Below, in pieces: positions 35,122 to 45,116 of a DNA stretch of 64,000 nt. The position numbers and the translations under genes were made by a program. Position 1 is the first letter of the stretch. The number at the start of each line of letters is the position of its first letter. The DNA comes from Gillisella taibaishanensis (GTDB taxonomy: Bacteria; Pseudomonadota; Alphaproteobacteria; Rhizobiales; Rhizobiaceae). The notes beneath the pieces were generated by a model. That model saw only the letters and a program-made list of their open reading frames with translations. It did not search any database and was not told the origin of the DNA. The stretch covers positions 62,001 to 126,000 of the forward strand of contig NZ_MKIN01000017.1 of assembly GCF_001938985.1 (NCBI RefSeq), in the 5' to 3' direction.

Positions 35122-36297
35122 ATGATCGACCGCATCTACATGGACTGGAACGCTACGGCGCCGCTGCTCGAAGAAGCGCGCGATGCCATGCTGGCCGCTC
35201 TGTCAATGCCGGGCAATCCGTCGTCTGTTCATGGTGAGGGCAGAGCCGCTCGAACGCTGGTGGAAAAGGCGAGACGCCAGGTCGCCGGCCTGGTGGGTGC
35301 TGATCCTGCGCATGTCATCTTTACAGCGACAGCAACCGAGGCCGCCAATTTCGTGCTGTCGCCGCGTTACCGGATGGGGCGGTCGCTGCTCACCATCGGG
35401 CGGGTTTATGTGTCCGCTATCGAGCATCCGGCAGTGCGTCAGGGCGGCCGGTTTGCGCCCGACTGCATCGTCGAAATTCCTGTAACGCGGGCGGGCGTCG
35501 TCGATCTCGACGCGCTCGGCGCTTTGCTGGCCGATCATCCAGCAGAGCTTGGTATGCCGCTGGTCGCCGTCATGCTGGCGAATAACGAGACGGGAATCAT
35601 TCAACCGGTCGAGGCCGTGGCGAAACTGGTGCGGCAGAAGGGTGGCTTGCTGCTGGTCGATGCCGTGCAGGCTGCTGGCCGCATTGCCATCGACATGGCA
35701 GCGCTCGATGTGGATTTCCTGATCCTGTCGGCCCATAAGCTTGGTGGTCCGAAAGGCGCTGGTGCGGTGATCGCTCGTGGCGAAGCGCTGATGCCGGAGC
35801 CGCTCGTGAAGGGCGGCGGCCAGGAAAAGGGTCATCGCGGCGGCACGGAAAATCTGGCCGCGATTGCCGGCTTTGGCGCAGCCGCAGAATATGCGACAAA
35901 CGACTTGATAAATCGCAATTTAGAGATTGCGGCCTTGCGGGATGCTCTGGAAAAAGGCATGCGCAGCATGGCTGACGATCTGGTGATCCATGGCGCGGGG
36001 GAACGTCGTATCGGGAATACGAGTTTCTTTACGCTGCCGAGGTTGAAAGCCGAGACCGGACAGATTGCTTTCGACCTCGAAGGTGTCGCTCTTTCGGCTG
36101 GTGCGGCTTGTTCTTCGGGCAAGGTCGGGCAAAGCCATGTGCTGACGGCCATGGGGCTTGATGCAGGCGTTGGTGGTCTGCGACTATCGATCGGAACGGC
36201 CACGACATTGGCCGAGATCGAGCGGGTCGTCGCGGTTTTTGGCAAGATTGCCGGACGCCGGCAGGCAAGTGCAGCGGCAGGCGGCCGTGCCGCTTAA
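35122..36297 (+). CDS. sufS2: Cysteine desulfurase (NifS/IscS-like), head of the suf operon
   Basis: A 391-aa PLP enzyme that removes sulfur from cysteine for Fe-S cluster assembly. The PLP-binding Lys is in ILSAHKLGGPKGAG and the active-site Cys in SAGAACSSGKVGQSHVL. This long, serine-rich loop places it in the NifS/IscS class, distinct from the SufS-class enzyme later in the operon (40753). Rhizobial suf operons typically carry such a second desulfurase first. The start MIDRIYMDWNATAPL is canonical. The upstream leader carries iron-regulator-like sites. Confidence 0.93.
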   Translation: MIDRIYMDWNATAPLLEEARDAMLAALSMPGNPSSVHGEGRAARTLVEKARRQVAGLVGADPAHVIFTATATEAANFVLSPRYRMGRSLLTIGRVYVSAIEHPAVRQGGRFAPDCIVEIPVTRAGVVDLDALGALLADHPAELGMPLVAVMLANNETGIIQPVEAVAKLVRQKGGLLLVDAVQAAGRIAIDMAALDVDFLILSAHKLGGPKGAGAVIARGEALMPEPLVKGGGQEKGHRGGTENLAAIAGFGAAAEYATNDLINRNLEIAALRDALEKGMRSMADDLVIHGAGERRIGNTSFFTLPRLKAETGQIAFDLEGVALSAGAACSSGKVGQSHVLTAMGLDAGVGGLRLSIGTATTLAEIERVVAVFGKIAGRRQASAAAGGRAA

Positions 36298-36395
36298 GAA
36301 TATCGCCTGAATAGGCGCAATAAACCCGGGTTGGGGATGAATATTCCTCCCTAATTCCTATATGAGAGCGGATCCCCGCTAAACGTTGACAAGCT

Positions 36396-36414
36396 GCCGG
36401 ACCTTGGACCCGGC
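36396..36414 (+). promoter_or_regulatory. CCTTGRA-loop hairpin upstream of sufB
   Basis: GCCGG (36396-36400), loop ACCTTGGAC, CCGGC (36410-36414). It ends 16 nt before ATG 36431 and just before the GGAG ribosome site. Same 5-bp stem plus 9-nt loop layout as the elements at 38287 and 42479. Confidence 0.65.
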
Positions 36415-36430
36415 GAGATTGGAGAACGAC

Positions 36431-37899
<1,469 letters not shown>

Positions 37900-37900
<1 letters not shown>

Positions 37901-38250
37901 TGACCCGAACGGTCGTGCTGTTTCGTCCTGTCGGACTGGAAGAATTGAAACTTATCGAGGAGAGCGGGTGGAAAGCGTTTCCACCCCGCCTCCCGGATCA
38001 GCAGATATTTTATCCGGTGACCAACGAGGACTATGCAGCCCAGATTGCACGGGATTGGAACACAAAGACTGGTTCGCGGCAGGGGTTTGTGACGAAATTC
38101 GAAGTTGATGCTGTCTATGTGTCGAAATTCGAAAAGCAGGTCGTCGGCGGTCGCGAGCATGAGGAGCTTTGGGTTCCTGCTGAGGAATTGGAAGAATTCA
38201 ACCGGCACATTGTCGGCAATATCGTGGTGACGCAGCGCTTCGTGCCTTGA
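37900..38250 (+). CDS. Small conserved protein within the suf operon
   Basis: A 116-aa cytoplasmic protein whose ATG overlaps the sufB stop (TAATG), so it is translationally coupled. The sequence VLFRPVGLEELKLIEESGWK, AFPPRLPDQQIFYPV, YAAQIARDWN, EELWVPAEELEEFNRHI belongs to a small conserved family that I recall being labelled ADP-ribosylation/crystallin J1-like, although the similarity to real ADP-ribosylglycohydrolases is not evident. Some members of that family are free-standing genes. Its place between sufB and sufC may be incidental. Function unknown. Confidence 0.75.
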
Positions 38251-38286
38251 GAGTAGCGCATGCTTTGTCGAAACAAGATTGAATAT

Positions 38287-38305
38287 GCGGGTCCTTGAAA
38301 CCCGC
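38287..38305 (+). promoter_or_regulatory. CCTTGRA-loop hairpin upstream of sufC
   Basis: GCGGG (38287-38291), loop TCCTTGAAA, CCCGC (38301-38305), with a possible sixth T-A pair. It ends 18 nt before ATG 38324 and immediately before the AAGGA ribosome site. Confidence 0.65.
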
Positions 38306-38323
38306 CATATGAAGGAACGGAAC

Positions 38324-39079
38324 ATGCTTGAAATCAGAAACCTGCACGCCCGGATCGCGGAAGATGGCACGGAAATCATTCGTGGCCTGAACCTGACGGT
38401 CAAGGCCGGCGAAGTGGCTGCGATCATGGGCCCGAACGGCTCGGGCAAGTCCACGCTGTCCTACATTCTGTCGGGCCGCTCTGACTATGAAGTGACCGAG
38501 GGCGAGATCCTCTATAACGGCGAAAGCATCCTGGAACTGGATCCGGCAGAGCGCGCTGCCAAGGGCATTTTCCTCGCCTTCCAGTATCCGGTCGAAATTC
38601 CCGGCGTTGCCACCATGCAGTTCCTGAAGGTGGCGATGAACGAGCAGCGCAAGGCGCGCGGCGAAGCGGAACTGACGACGCCTGATTTCATGCGTCGGGT
38701 CAAGGAAGCGGCCGCCGAACTGAAGATCAATCCTGACATGCTGAAGCGTCCGCTCAATGTCGGCTTTTCCGGTGGTGAAAAGAAGCGCGCCGAGATCCTG
38801 CAGATGGCGCTGCTCGAGCCGAAGCTTTGCGTTCTCGACGAAACCGATAGCGGCCTCGACATCGACGCGCTAAAGATCGTTGCCGATGGCGTCAACGCGC
38901 TGAAGTCGCCGGACCGGGCAGTGATTGTCATTACCCATTACCAGCGCCTGCTCGATTATATCGTGCCGGATACGGTTCACGTGCTCTACAAGGGCCAGAT
39001 CATCAAGACCGGCGACAAGAGCCTGGCGCTCGACCTGGAAGCCAATGGCTATGCCGATATCATCGGCGAAGCGGCCTGA
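38324..39079 (+). CDS. sufC: Fe-S cluster assembly ATPase SufC
   Basis: A 251-aa ABC-type ATPase that powers the SufBCD scaffold. Walker A is GPNGSGKST, the signature is GFSGGEKKRAEIL, and the Walker B region is CVLDETDSGLDIDALK, the SufC-specific form; the H-loop is VITHYQRLLDYI. The frame is open from 38279, but ATG 38324, six bases after AAGGAA, starts the canonical MLEIRNLHARI. It lacks membrane partners, as expected for SufC. Confidence 0.97.
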   Translation: MLEIRNLHARIAEDGTEIIRGLNLTVKAGEVAAIMGPNGSGKSTLSYILSGRSDYEVTEGEILYNGESILELDPAERAAKGIFLAFQYPVEIPGVATMQFLKVAMNEQRKARGEAELTTPDFMRRVKEAAAELKINPDMLKRPLNVGFSGGEKKRAEILQMALLEPKLCVLDETDSGLDIDALKIVADGVNALKSPDRAVIVITHYQRLLDYIVPDTVHVLYKGQIIKTGDKSLALDLEANGYADIIGEAA

Positions 39080-39103
39080 TCGGCTGGGAAGAGGAGTCTT
39101 GCC

Positions 39104-40378
39104 ATGAACATTCAAGCTGCCAATCGGCCGAGCGCGGCCGAGGCTGCGCTGGTCGAAGCCTATACGGCACAACTTGGCGATCTGCCAGGTGACGGAGCCG
39201 TTCTCGGCGCCCGTGATGTGCTATTCGACGAATTGAAGCGGGCAGGCCTGCCGACCCGCCGGGTCGAGGCTTGGCATTATACCGACCTTAAGACGCTGCT
39301 GCGGGCCATTCCCGAGGCCGAGACGGTTACGCCGTCAAAAGCTATTGCCCCGCTGGTCGAGACGGCGAGGGTGCTTGAACTGCGCCAGGGCGTCAGCCGG
39401 GATGTCAGCGCGCTGCAGGGAGTGACGATCAAGGCTTACGGCGAGAGCCTGAAGGACGGAACGGCTGCGGCCGATCTCCTGGCTTTTTCTAAAGACGATG
39501 CGATTGGTCGTGTCAATGGCAGCTTCGTGCGTGACGGCTATCGCCTCAGCGTGGCTGATAATGCCACACTGGATCGGATCATCGAGCTGCAGGCCCATCA
39601 GGGCGGCGGTCAAAGCCACGGCCGGTTCATTGCAACGTTCGGCGCAGCATCGAAGGCGACGGTTGTCGAGCGGCACCGCAACTCCGGCAAGACGGCCGGT
39701 CTCATCTCCAGCGTCAGCGACCTCACCCTTGCCGATGGTGCAGAGGTGACCTGGGTCATCGTGCAGGAGCAGGGCCCGGCCGACACCCATCTCGGCCAGA
39801 TAAAGGTTGTGCTCGGTGCTGATGCCAAGCTGCGACTGTTCATCATCAATGCCGGCGGCAAGCTGGTGCGCCAGGAAATTCATGTGCGCACGGCAGGCGA
39901 GGGTTCGGACTTCACGCTGCGCGGCGTCAATTTGTTGGGTGGCGAGACCCATACTGACGTGACGATGACGCTTGGCCACGATGTGCCGAACACGACCTCG
40001 ACGGAAGTGATCCGCAATGTGGTGTTCGACCGCGCACGCGGCGTGTTTCAGGGCCAGATCCGGGTTGCGCCCGATGCTCAGAAGACCGATGCACGCATGG
40101 CCTGCAATACGCTGCTGATGTCTGACGACGCCGAGTTTTCGGTGAAGCCGGAGCTGGAAATCTTCGCCGATGACGTCCAGTGCGCCCATGGTGCGACGGT
40201 TGCCGACATCGACCACACCCATCTCTACTATCTGATGGCGCGCGGCATCCCGCAGAAGCCGGCCCGTGGCCTGCTGATCCAGGCTTTCGTCGCCGAACTT
40301 GTGGAAGAGCTCGAAGACGAGGCGCTGGTCGCCGCGCTCGAAGGGGTGATTTCCAACTGGCTGGAGGCCCATGGCTGA
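39104..40378 (+). CDS. sufD: Fe-S cluster assembly protein SufD
   Basis: A 424-aa paralogue of SufB and third component of the SufBC2D scaffold. Conserved segments: GLPTRRVEAWHYTDLKTLLR near the N-terminus, and in the beta-helix core RNVVFDRARGVFQGQIRVAPDAQKTDA, NTLLMSDDAEFSVKPELEIFADDVQCAHGATV and LYYLMARGIPQKPARGLLI (including the His near the cluster interface). AAGAGGAG precedes ATG. Overlaps the VOC gene by 8 nt. Confidence 0.96.
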   Translation: MNIQAANRPSAAEAALVEAYTAQLGDLPGDGAVLGARDVLFDELKRAGLPTRRVEAWHYTDLKTLLRAIPEAETVTPSKAIAPLVETARVLELRQGVSRDVSALQGVTIKAYGESLKDGTAAADLLAFSKDDAIGRVNGSFVRDGYRLSVADNATLDRIIELQAHQGGGQSHGRFIATFGAASKATVVERHRNSGKTAGLISSVSDLTLADGAEVTWVIVQEQGPADTHLGQIKVVLGADAKLRLFIINAGGKLVRQEIHVRTAGEGSDFTLRGVNLLGGETHTDVTMTLGHDVPNTTSTEVIRNVVFDRARGVFQGQIRVAPDAQKTDARMACNTLLMSDDAEFSVKPELEIFADDVQCAHGATVADIDHTHLYYLMARGIPQKPARGLLIQAFVAELVEELEDEALVAALEGVISNWLEAHG

Positions 40379-40763
40379 TCTTCCCGTCAGTCTCGATCAC
40401 GCCGTGATCCATGTTTCCGACTGGGAACGGGCGCGCGACTTCTACACCAAAGTGATCGGGGCTGAGGCGATTGCTCGACCGAATGGTGCCTATATTTTTC
40501 GCTTTGGCGAACAACAGCTGAATGTGCACGGACCGGGCGCCATCGGGGCGCCCGTTGCTCGCAATCCGGTCATGCCGGGCAATAGCGATCTCTGCTTTCG
40601 CTGGCTCGGGCCAATTGAAGCGGCAAAGGCTCATCTCGAGTCGGCTGGGGTCGCCATCGAATTGGGTCCGGTCCGCCGCTTCGGTGCCAAGGGCGAGGGC
40701 ACCAGCCTCTATTTCCGCGATCCTGACGGCTCGCTCATGGAGTTTATCAGCTATGACGATTGA
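40371..40763 (+). CDS. Glyoxalase/VOC-family protein
   Basis: A 130-aa vicinal-oxygen-chelate protein with the paired beta-alpha-beta-beta-beta layout: LDHAVIHVSDWERARDFYTKVIG, then the second half ending in LYFRDPDGSLMEFISYDD. Its His and Glu are typical metal ligands, but the activity is unknown (lyase, dioxygenase or binding). It overlaps sufD by 8 nt and sufS by 11 nt, so it is a full member of the suf operon. VOC genes are not part of the core Suf machinery. Confidence 0.85.
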   Translation: MADLPVSLDHAVIHVSDWERARDFYTKVIGAEAIARPNGAYIFRFGEQQLNVHGPGAIGAPVARNPVMPGNSDLCFRWLGPIEAAKAHLESAGVAIELGPVRRFGAKGEGTSLYFRDPDGSLMEFISYDD

Positions 40764-42003
40764 TGTGGCACGGCCGGTTCCGGCCTATGACGTGCAGGCG
40801 GTGCGCCGGGATTTCCCGATTCTGTCGCGCAAGGTGCATGGCGACAAGCCGCTGGTCTATCTCGACAATGGCGCTTCTGCGCAGAAGCCTCAGGCGGTGA
40901 TCGATGCGATCAGCCATGCCTATGCCAACGAATATGCCAATGTGCATCGCGGCCTGCATTTCCTGTCGAATGCCGCCACCGATGCCTATGAAGGTGCCCG
41001 TGAGAAGGTGCGGCGCTTTCTGAATGCCGGATCGGTAGACGAGGTGGTCTTCACCAAGTCCTCGACCGAGGCGATCAACACGGTCGCCTATGGCTACGGC
41101 ATGAAGGAAATCGGCGAAGATGACGAAATCCTGCTGACGATCATGGAGCATCACTCCAATATCGTGCCGTGGCATTTCCTGCGTGAGCGCAAGGGCGCCA
41201 AGCTGGTCTGGGTGCCCGTCGACGACGATGGCGCCTTCCACATCGAAGAATTCGAAAAGCGGCTAACGGAGAAGACCAAGCTGATCGCCGTGACCCACAT
41301 GTCGAACGCGCTCGGCACGGTGATTCCGGTCAAAGAAATTTGCAGAATCGCTCGCGAACGCGGCATTCCCGTTCTGGTCGATGGCAGCCAGGGCGCGGTG
41401 CATATGCCGGTCGATGTCCGAGACATCGATTGCGACTGGTATGTGATGACTGGCCATAAGCTTTATGGTCCGTCCGGCATCGGCGTGCTCTACGGCAAGA
41501 TGGAGCGGCTGAAAGAAATGCAGCCTTTCATGGGCGGCGGCGAGATGATCGTCGACGTGACAGAGGATATCGTCACCTATAACGAGCCGCCGCATCGTTT
41601 CGAGGCGGGAACGCCGCCGATCGTCCAGGCGATCGGGCTTGGCTATGCCCTTGACTATATCGAAGGTCTTGGGCGGGACGCGATTGCTGCCCATGAGGCG
41701 GATTTGACGGCCTATGCGCATCAGCAGCTTTCGGCGATCAATTCTCTGAAGATTTACGGCAATGCGCCGGGTAAGGGGGCGATTTTCTCCTTCGAACTCA
41801 AGGGCATTCATGCCCATGACGTATCGATGGTCATTGATCGCCGCGGCGTCGCGGTGCGGGCCGGCACCCATTGTGCGCAACCTTTGCTGTCACGCTTTGG
41901 CGTGACCTCTACCTGCCGGGCCTCATTTGGCCTATATAATACCCGTGAAGAGATCGATGCGCTGGTAGAAGCGCTTGACTATGCCAAGAGCTTCTTCGGC
42001 TGA
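40753..42003 (+). CDS. sufS: Cysteine desulfurase SufS
   Basis: A 416-aa SufS-class (group II) PLP desulfurase. LVYLDNGASAQKPQAVIDA is the diagnostic start, the PLP Lys is in VMTGHKLYGPSGIGVLYG, and the catalytic Cys in RAGTHCAQPLLSRFG, with the RASFGLYNT tail. It normally hands persulfide sulfur to SufE or SufU, neither of which is seen nearby. ATG 40753 overlaps the VOC gene; the frame extends upstream, but only in shadow of that gene. Confidence 0.96.
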   Translation: MTIDVARPVPAYDVQAVRRDFPILSRKVHGDKPLVYLDNGASAQKPQAVIDAISHAYANEYANVHRGLHFLSNAATDAYEGAREKVRRFLNAGSVDEVVFTKSSTEAINTVAYGYGMKEIGEDDEILLTIMEHHSNIVPWHFLRERKGAKLVWVPVDDDGAFHIEEFEKRLTEKTKLIAVTHMSNALGTVIPVKEICRIARERGIPVLVDGSQGAVHMPVDVRDIDCDWYVMTGHKLYGPSGIGVLYGKMERLKEMQPFMGGGEMIVDVTEDIVTYNEPPHRFEAGTPPIVQAIGLGYALDYIEGLGRDAIAAHEADLTAYAHQQLSAINSLKIYGNAPGKGAIFSFELKGIHAHDVSMVIDRRGVAVRAGTHCAQPLLSRFGVTSTCRASFGLYNTREEIDALVEALDYAKSFFG

Positions 42004-42013
42004 GGATGACATC

Positions 42014-42409
42014 ATGAGTGCCAGCGATAACAGTGTGAGCAAGACCGAGGAAAAGCCTGATGTGCGCGAGGGCATCGTCCATACCGCCATTCCGCCAGAG
42101 GAAGTGGCGCGTCTTTCCGACGACATCATCTCAGCTCTGAAGACGGTCTATGACCCGGAAATCCCAGCGGATATTTTCGAACTCGGCCTGATCTACAAGA
42201 TCGACATCGAGGATGACCGCATGGTGAAGATCATGATGACGTTGACGGCGCCAGGTTGCCCTGTTGCTGGCGAAATGCCGAGCTGGGTGGAAAATGCCGT
42301 GGGCGCCGTCGAAGGTGTTTCGGGCGTTCAGGTCGAAATGACCTTCGACCCGCCATGGACCCCTGATCGCATGTCCGAAGAGGCGCAGGTCGCCATCGGC
42401 TGGTACTGA
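42014..42409 (+). CDS. sufT: SufT/DUF59 Fe-S maturation protein
   Basis: A 131-aa MIP18/DUF59 protein. The core is IISALKTVYDPEIPADIFELGLIYKIDIEDD, with the single conserved Cys in LTAPGCPVAGEMPSWVE and the end EMTFDPPWTPDRMSEEA. SufT proteins help mature Fe-S proteins when cluster demand is high. The N-terminal 35 residues are acidic and Ser-rich, probably disordered. ATG 42014 follows the sufS stop by 10 nt; an in-frame ATG at 41975 lies inside sufS. Confidence 0.92.
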   Translation: MSASDNSVSKTEEKPDVREGIVHTAIPPEEVARLSDDIISALKTVYDPEIPADIFELGLIYKIDIEDDRMVKIMMTLTAPGCPVAGEMPSWVENAVGAVEGVSGVQVEMTFDPPWTPDRMSEEAQVAIGWY

Positions 42410-42478
42410 CCTTTTAATACAGCGGCTTGTCGAAAGACGGGCTGCCGACTACAGTAAAAGTGAACTGCTTTGTAAAGC

Positions 42479-42497
42479 TCCGGACCTTGAACCCGGA
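42479..42497 (+). promoter_or_regulatory. CCTTGRA-loop hairpin upstream of sufA
   Basis: TCCGG (42479-42483), loop ACCTTGAAC, CCGGA (42493-42497). The outer pair is T-A here but G-C before sufB and sufC, a compensating change. It ends 20 nt before ATG 42518 and just before AAAAGGAGG. Confidence 0.65.
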
Positions 42498-42517
42498 TGT
42501 GAAAAGGAGGCAAGCCC

Positions 42518-42907
42518 ATGGGCTTTGCAATCATGACCATGACCGATGCGGCCGCCGCTCGTGTTAAGGAAATCGTTGAAAATTCCGGTCCCGATGCGAA
42601 GGGCATTCGCGTTGGCATCAAGAAGGGCGGCTGTGCGGGGATGGAATATACCATCGACCTCGTGACCGAACCTAACGCTAGGGATGATCGGATCGAGCGC
42701 GACGGCGCCGTTGTCTGGCTCGAGCCGGCTGCTGTGCTTTATCTGCTGGGCACGGAGATCGATTTCGAAAACACGACCCTGCGCTCTGGTTTCACCTTCC
42801 GCAACCCGAACCAGACCTCGGCCTGTGGCTGCGGGGAATCGGTAGAGCTGAAGGCGGCCGATCTGGCTGAACTTGCCAAGCAGCGTGAGACGTCTGTCCA
42901 CGTCTGA
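42518..42907 (+). CDS. sufA: Fe-S cluster A-type carrier SufA
   Basis: A 129-aa A-type carrier. The three cluster-binding cysteines are in KKGGCAGMEY and SACGCGES near the C-terminus, as in SufA/IscA. It carries clusters from SufBCD to apoproteins. AAAAGGAGG sits 7 nt before ATG. Last gene of the suf operon, followed by a strong terminator. The C-terminal 20 residues extend beyond the usual CGCGxSF end. Confidence 0.95.
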   Translation: MGFAIMTMTDAAAARVKEIVENSGPDAKGIRVGIKKGGCAGMEYTIDLVTEPNARDDRIERDGAVVWLEPAAVLYLLGTEIDFENTTLRSGFTFRNPNQTSACGCGESVELKAADLAELAKQRETSVHV

Positions 42908-42965
42908 GGATTTGTTTCAGCTGTTTCCTTGATGTCTGCCGATAAATCATTTTTTCATCAAACGC

Positions 42966-43004
42966 AAAACGCCTCGCCTTCTTATCGGAAGGCGAGGCGT
43001 TTTT
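42966..43004 (+). terminator. Intrinsic terminator ending the suf operon
   Basis: AAAACGCCTCGCCTTC (42966-42981) pairs with GAAGGCGAGGCGTTTT (42988-43003) around TTATCG, then more T. A 16-pair stem, usable from both sides, so it also ends the minus-strand small-gene transcript. Confidence 0.93.
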
Positions 43005-43019
43005 CATGAGAAGTCCCAA

Positions 43020-43148
43020 TCAAACCGAATATTTCAGCAGGGACTTTAAATCGTCTTGCTCACGGCGAAGCGCAGAGATCGTCGAAACGACAGACTGGAC
43101 AAACATCGCGCTGGTAGCAGCCGAGAACACGCAGAGAACCAAGAACAT
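43020..43148 (-). CDS. Very small membrane protein (42 aa)
   Basis: A 42-aa frame with ATG 43148 and an AAAGGA ribosome site 7 nt upstream. The sequence MFLVLCVFSAATSAMFVQSV then a charged tail (RREQDDLKSLLKYSV) predicts one N-terminal transmembrane helix with a cytoplasmic, slightly amphipathic end. It stops 16 nt before the suf-side terminator, which is correctly placed to end its transcript. I recognise no family. One of three such genes in a row. Confidence 0.5.
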   Translation of the reverse strand: MFLVLCVFSAATSAMFVQSVVSTISALRREQDDLKSLLKYSV

Positions 43149-43216
43149 CTTGTCTTCCTTTGTGCTTAATCGTCACTTCCACACCTCAACGAATCATCCC
43201 GCGCTTTAGTTCCCTA

Positions 43217-43372
43217 TCAGCGGCTGGCGCTGTGGTAGGGCTGCGAAATCGAGGAGCGGAAGTTGGACGCCGTCTTCTGGTCTTCATTCATGTGAAAGCC
43301 GATGCTCGTAGCCAGCATAGCGCCGATCAGGGCAGTCCAAACCAGGTTAATCATCGTAACTTTGTCAACCAT
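43217..43372 (-). CDS. Very small membrane protein (51 aa)
   Basis: A 51-aa frame with ATG 43372 and GAAGGA 8 nt before it. One hydrophobic helix (VTMINLVWTALIGAMLATSIGF) is followed by a polar, Ser-rich tail (HMNEDQKTASNFRSS). The frame is open upstream to 43450, but only the downstream ATG has a ribosome site. No recognised family. Same strand and similar build as the genes at 43020 and 43494. Confidence 0.5.
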   Translation of the reverse strand: MVDKVTMINLVWTALIGAMLATSIGFHMNEDQKTASNFRSSISQPYHSASR

Positions 43373-43493
43373 TGAATTCGTCCTTCGTTTTGACGGGTGA
43401 GTTGCAGCGGTAATGGCTGCAACTGCGTCTTGTTCCAGTGAGCAGTGCACTCTTTCTATAAAAGTGGTGCTGAAGCTGCCCTTAACACTCCGT

Positions 43494-43619
43494 TCATCTG
43501 CCGTTCATCTGTTGGGCGAGATAGGCGAAGCACTCCTCGTTATGTTCTTCGAACCAGGCGAATAGTTTTTCAAGAAAGAAACCGGCTACACTTGCGACGA
43601 CTAAAAGAACTGCAAGCAT
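43494..43619 (-). CDS. Very small membrane protein (41 aa)
   Basis: A 41-aa frame from ATG 43619. MLAVLLVVASVAGFFLEKLF forms one hydrophobic segment, then WFEEHNEECFAYLAQQMNGR, an acidic amphipathic helix with one Cys. The ribosome site (AGAAAGAA) is weaker than for its neighbours. At its 3' end a short direct repeat (CGTTCATCTG at 43491 and 43502, 11 nt apart) spans the stop codon. No family recognised. Confidence 0.4.
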   Translation of the reverse strand: MLAVLLVVASVAGFFLEKLFAWFEEHNEECFAYLAQQMNGR

Positions 43620-43960
43620 TGTCTGTTCTTTCTGCCTCGTCGTTGAACATGACCTCTGTATAAACCCGCCGCCTTGAAGCTGGTCTGAATGCGACGTTCA
43701 TACGCCGTTCATGGGGCAAGCCTGCCTTAAAGATGAACAAAGCCACAGCATTTCCAGGGAAGGTGGGACTGGCTTTCCGTCCGGAGATGCGCAGAAACAA
43801 AAAGCTTGAGCCAGTCCGGCGGGGCGGCTTCACAGACCGCGGAAGCGCTTGCGGATCAGAGCCGTCCGTGACAAAAGGCCACCATCAGTCCTTGCTGGCC
43901 AATTAATGTCGGCGCGCGGCTTGTGGGACGATTTGGGGCGTGACGGTCTGGGGCATGACG
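43620..43960. other. Intergenic stretch before coaD
   Basis: About 340 bases with no supported gene. It must contain the divergent promoters of the small minus-strand genes and of coaD. CGTTCAT recurs at 43696 and 43705, echoing the repeat at 43491-43511. Confidence 0.4.
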
Positions 43961-44455
43961 ATGACGATTGCTTTTTATCCGGGATCTTTCGATCCCATGA
44001 CCAATGGTCATCTGGATGTTCTGGTCCAGGCCCTGAATGTTGCGCCAAAGGTCGTGGTCGGGGTGGGCATTCATCCGGGTAAGGTGCCGATGTTCAGCTT
44101 TGACGAGCGCGCGGAATTGATTGCTGCCAGTCTTGGCGACACGCTGCCGGAGCGGGCAGGGGATATCTCAGTGGTGGCCTTCGATGGTCTCGCTGTCGAT
44201 GCCGCCCGCGATCACGGCGCCACGCTTTTGGTGCGCGGTCTGCGCGATGGGTCGGATCTTGATTATGAAATGCAGCTTGCCGGTATGAACCGACAGATGG
44301 CGCCCGATTTGCAAACCGTTTTCCTGCCCGCCGGCTCCGCCTCGCGGCCTATAACGGCCACATTGGTCCGGCAAATCGCCGCTATGGGCGGTGATGTCAG
44401 CGCCTTTGTTCCCGCGCCTGTGTCGCGGGCCTTGCAATCCCGGCTCAAAGCCTGA
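43961..44455 (+). CDS. coaD: Phosphopantetheine adenylyltransferase
   Basis: A 164-aa nucleotidyltransferase that makes dephospho-CoA from phosphopantetheine and ATP. The start [20 protein letters not shown] has the TxGH-type motif (TNGH), and the KMSKS-equivalent region is around [31 protein letters not shown] is diagnostic. In-frame ATGs at 43940 and 43955 exist; GGGG at 43950-43953 and the homology favour 43961. First gene of the coaD-ppi-ppi-queA-tgt cluster. Confidence 0.95.
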   Translation: MTIAFYPGSFDPMTNGHLDVLVQALNVAPKVVVGVGIHPGKVPMFSFDERAELIAASLGDTLPERAGDISVVAFDGLAVDAARDHGATLLVRGLRDGSDLDYEMQLAGMNRQMAPDLQTVFLPAGSASRPITATLVRQIAAMGGDVSAFVPAPVSRALQSRLKA

Positions 44456-44482
44456 GCCGATCCGAGAAATTACGGAGTCTCC

Positions 44483-45064
44483 ATGAAACTCATGTCTCTT
44501 GCTTTCGCGGGCCTGCTCGCACTTTCCACCCTCGCCGGCAGCGCCATGGCGCAATCTGCAGCGTCTGGTGATAATTTCATTACCATCCAGCTGAAGGACG
44601 GCCCTGTCGTCGTGCAGTTGATGCCTGAAGTTGCACCCAAGCATGTTGCGCAGATCAAGACGCTGGTACAGCAGGGCCAGTATGACAATGTCGCCTTTCA
44701 CCGTGTTATCGAAGGCTTCATGGCTCAGACCGGTGACGTGCAGTATGGCAACATGAAGAACGGCTTCGACAAGAGCCGCGCTGGTACCGGCGCCTCCAAG
44801 CTGCCGAATATCCCGGCCGAATTTTCCAAGACGCCTTTCGTGCGGGGCACAGTCGGTATGGCCCGCTCGCAGGATCCGAACTCGGCCAATTCGCAGTTTT
44901 TCATCATGTTTGCCGATGGCAGCTTCCTGAACGGCCAGTATACGGCAGTCGGCAAGGTTGTCTCGGGCATGGAATTTGTCGATAAGATCAAGCGCGGGCA
45001 GGGCTCGAATGGCGAAGTCAGCGATCCCGACCGGATGATTAAGGTCAGCCTCGGAAAGAAATAA
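44483..45064 (+). CDS. ppiA: Cyclophilin-type peptidyl-prolyl isomerase, exported
   Basis: A 193-aa cyclophilin with a signal peptide at residues 1-22 (LMSLAFAGLLALSTLAGSAM, cleaved after MAQ or AMA). The catalytic core is [37 protein letters not shown] (active-site Arg and Gln). It should assist proline isomerisation in periplasmic folding. Followed closely by a second, cytoplasmic cyclophilin gene. Confidence 0.93.
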   Translation: MKLMSLAFAGLLALSTLAGSAMAQSAASGDNFITIQLKDGPVVVQLMPEVAPKHVAQIKTLVQQGQYDNVAFHRVIEGFMAQTGDVQYGNMKNGFDKSRAGTGASKLPNIPAEFSKTPFVRGTVGMARSQDPNSANSQFFIMFADGSFLNGQYTAVGKVVSGMEFVDKIKRGQGSNGEVSDPDRMIKVSLGKK

Positions 45065-45116
45065 CAGTCCGCGCCAGTACACAATAACCTAGAAAATAGC
45101 GACCAAGGAGAAGACC

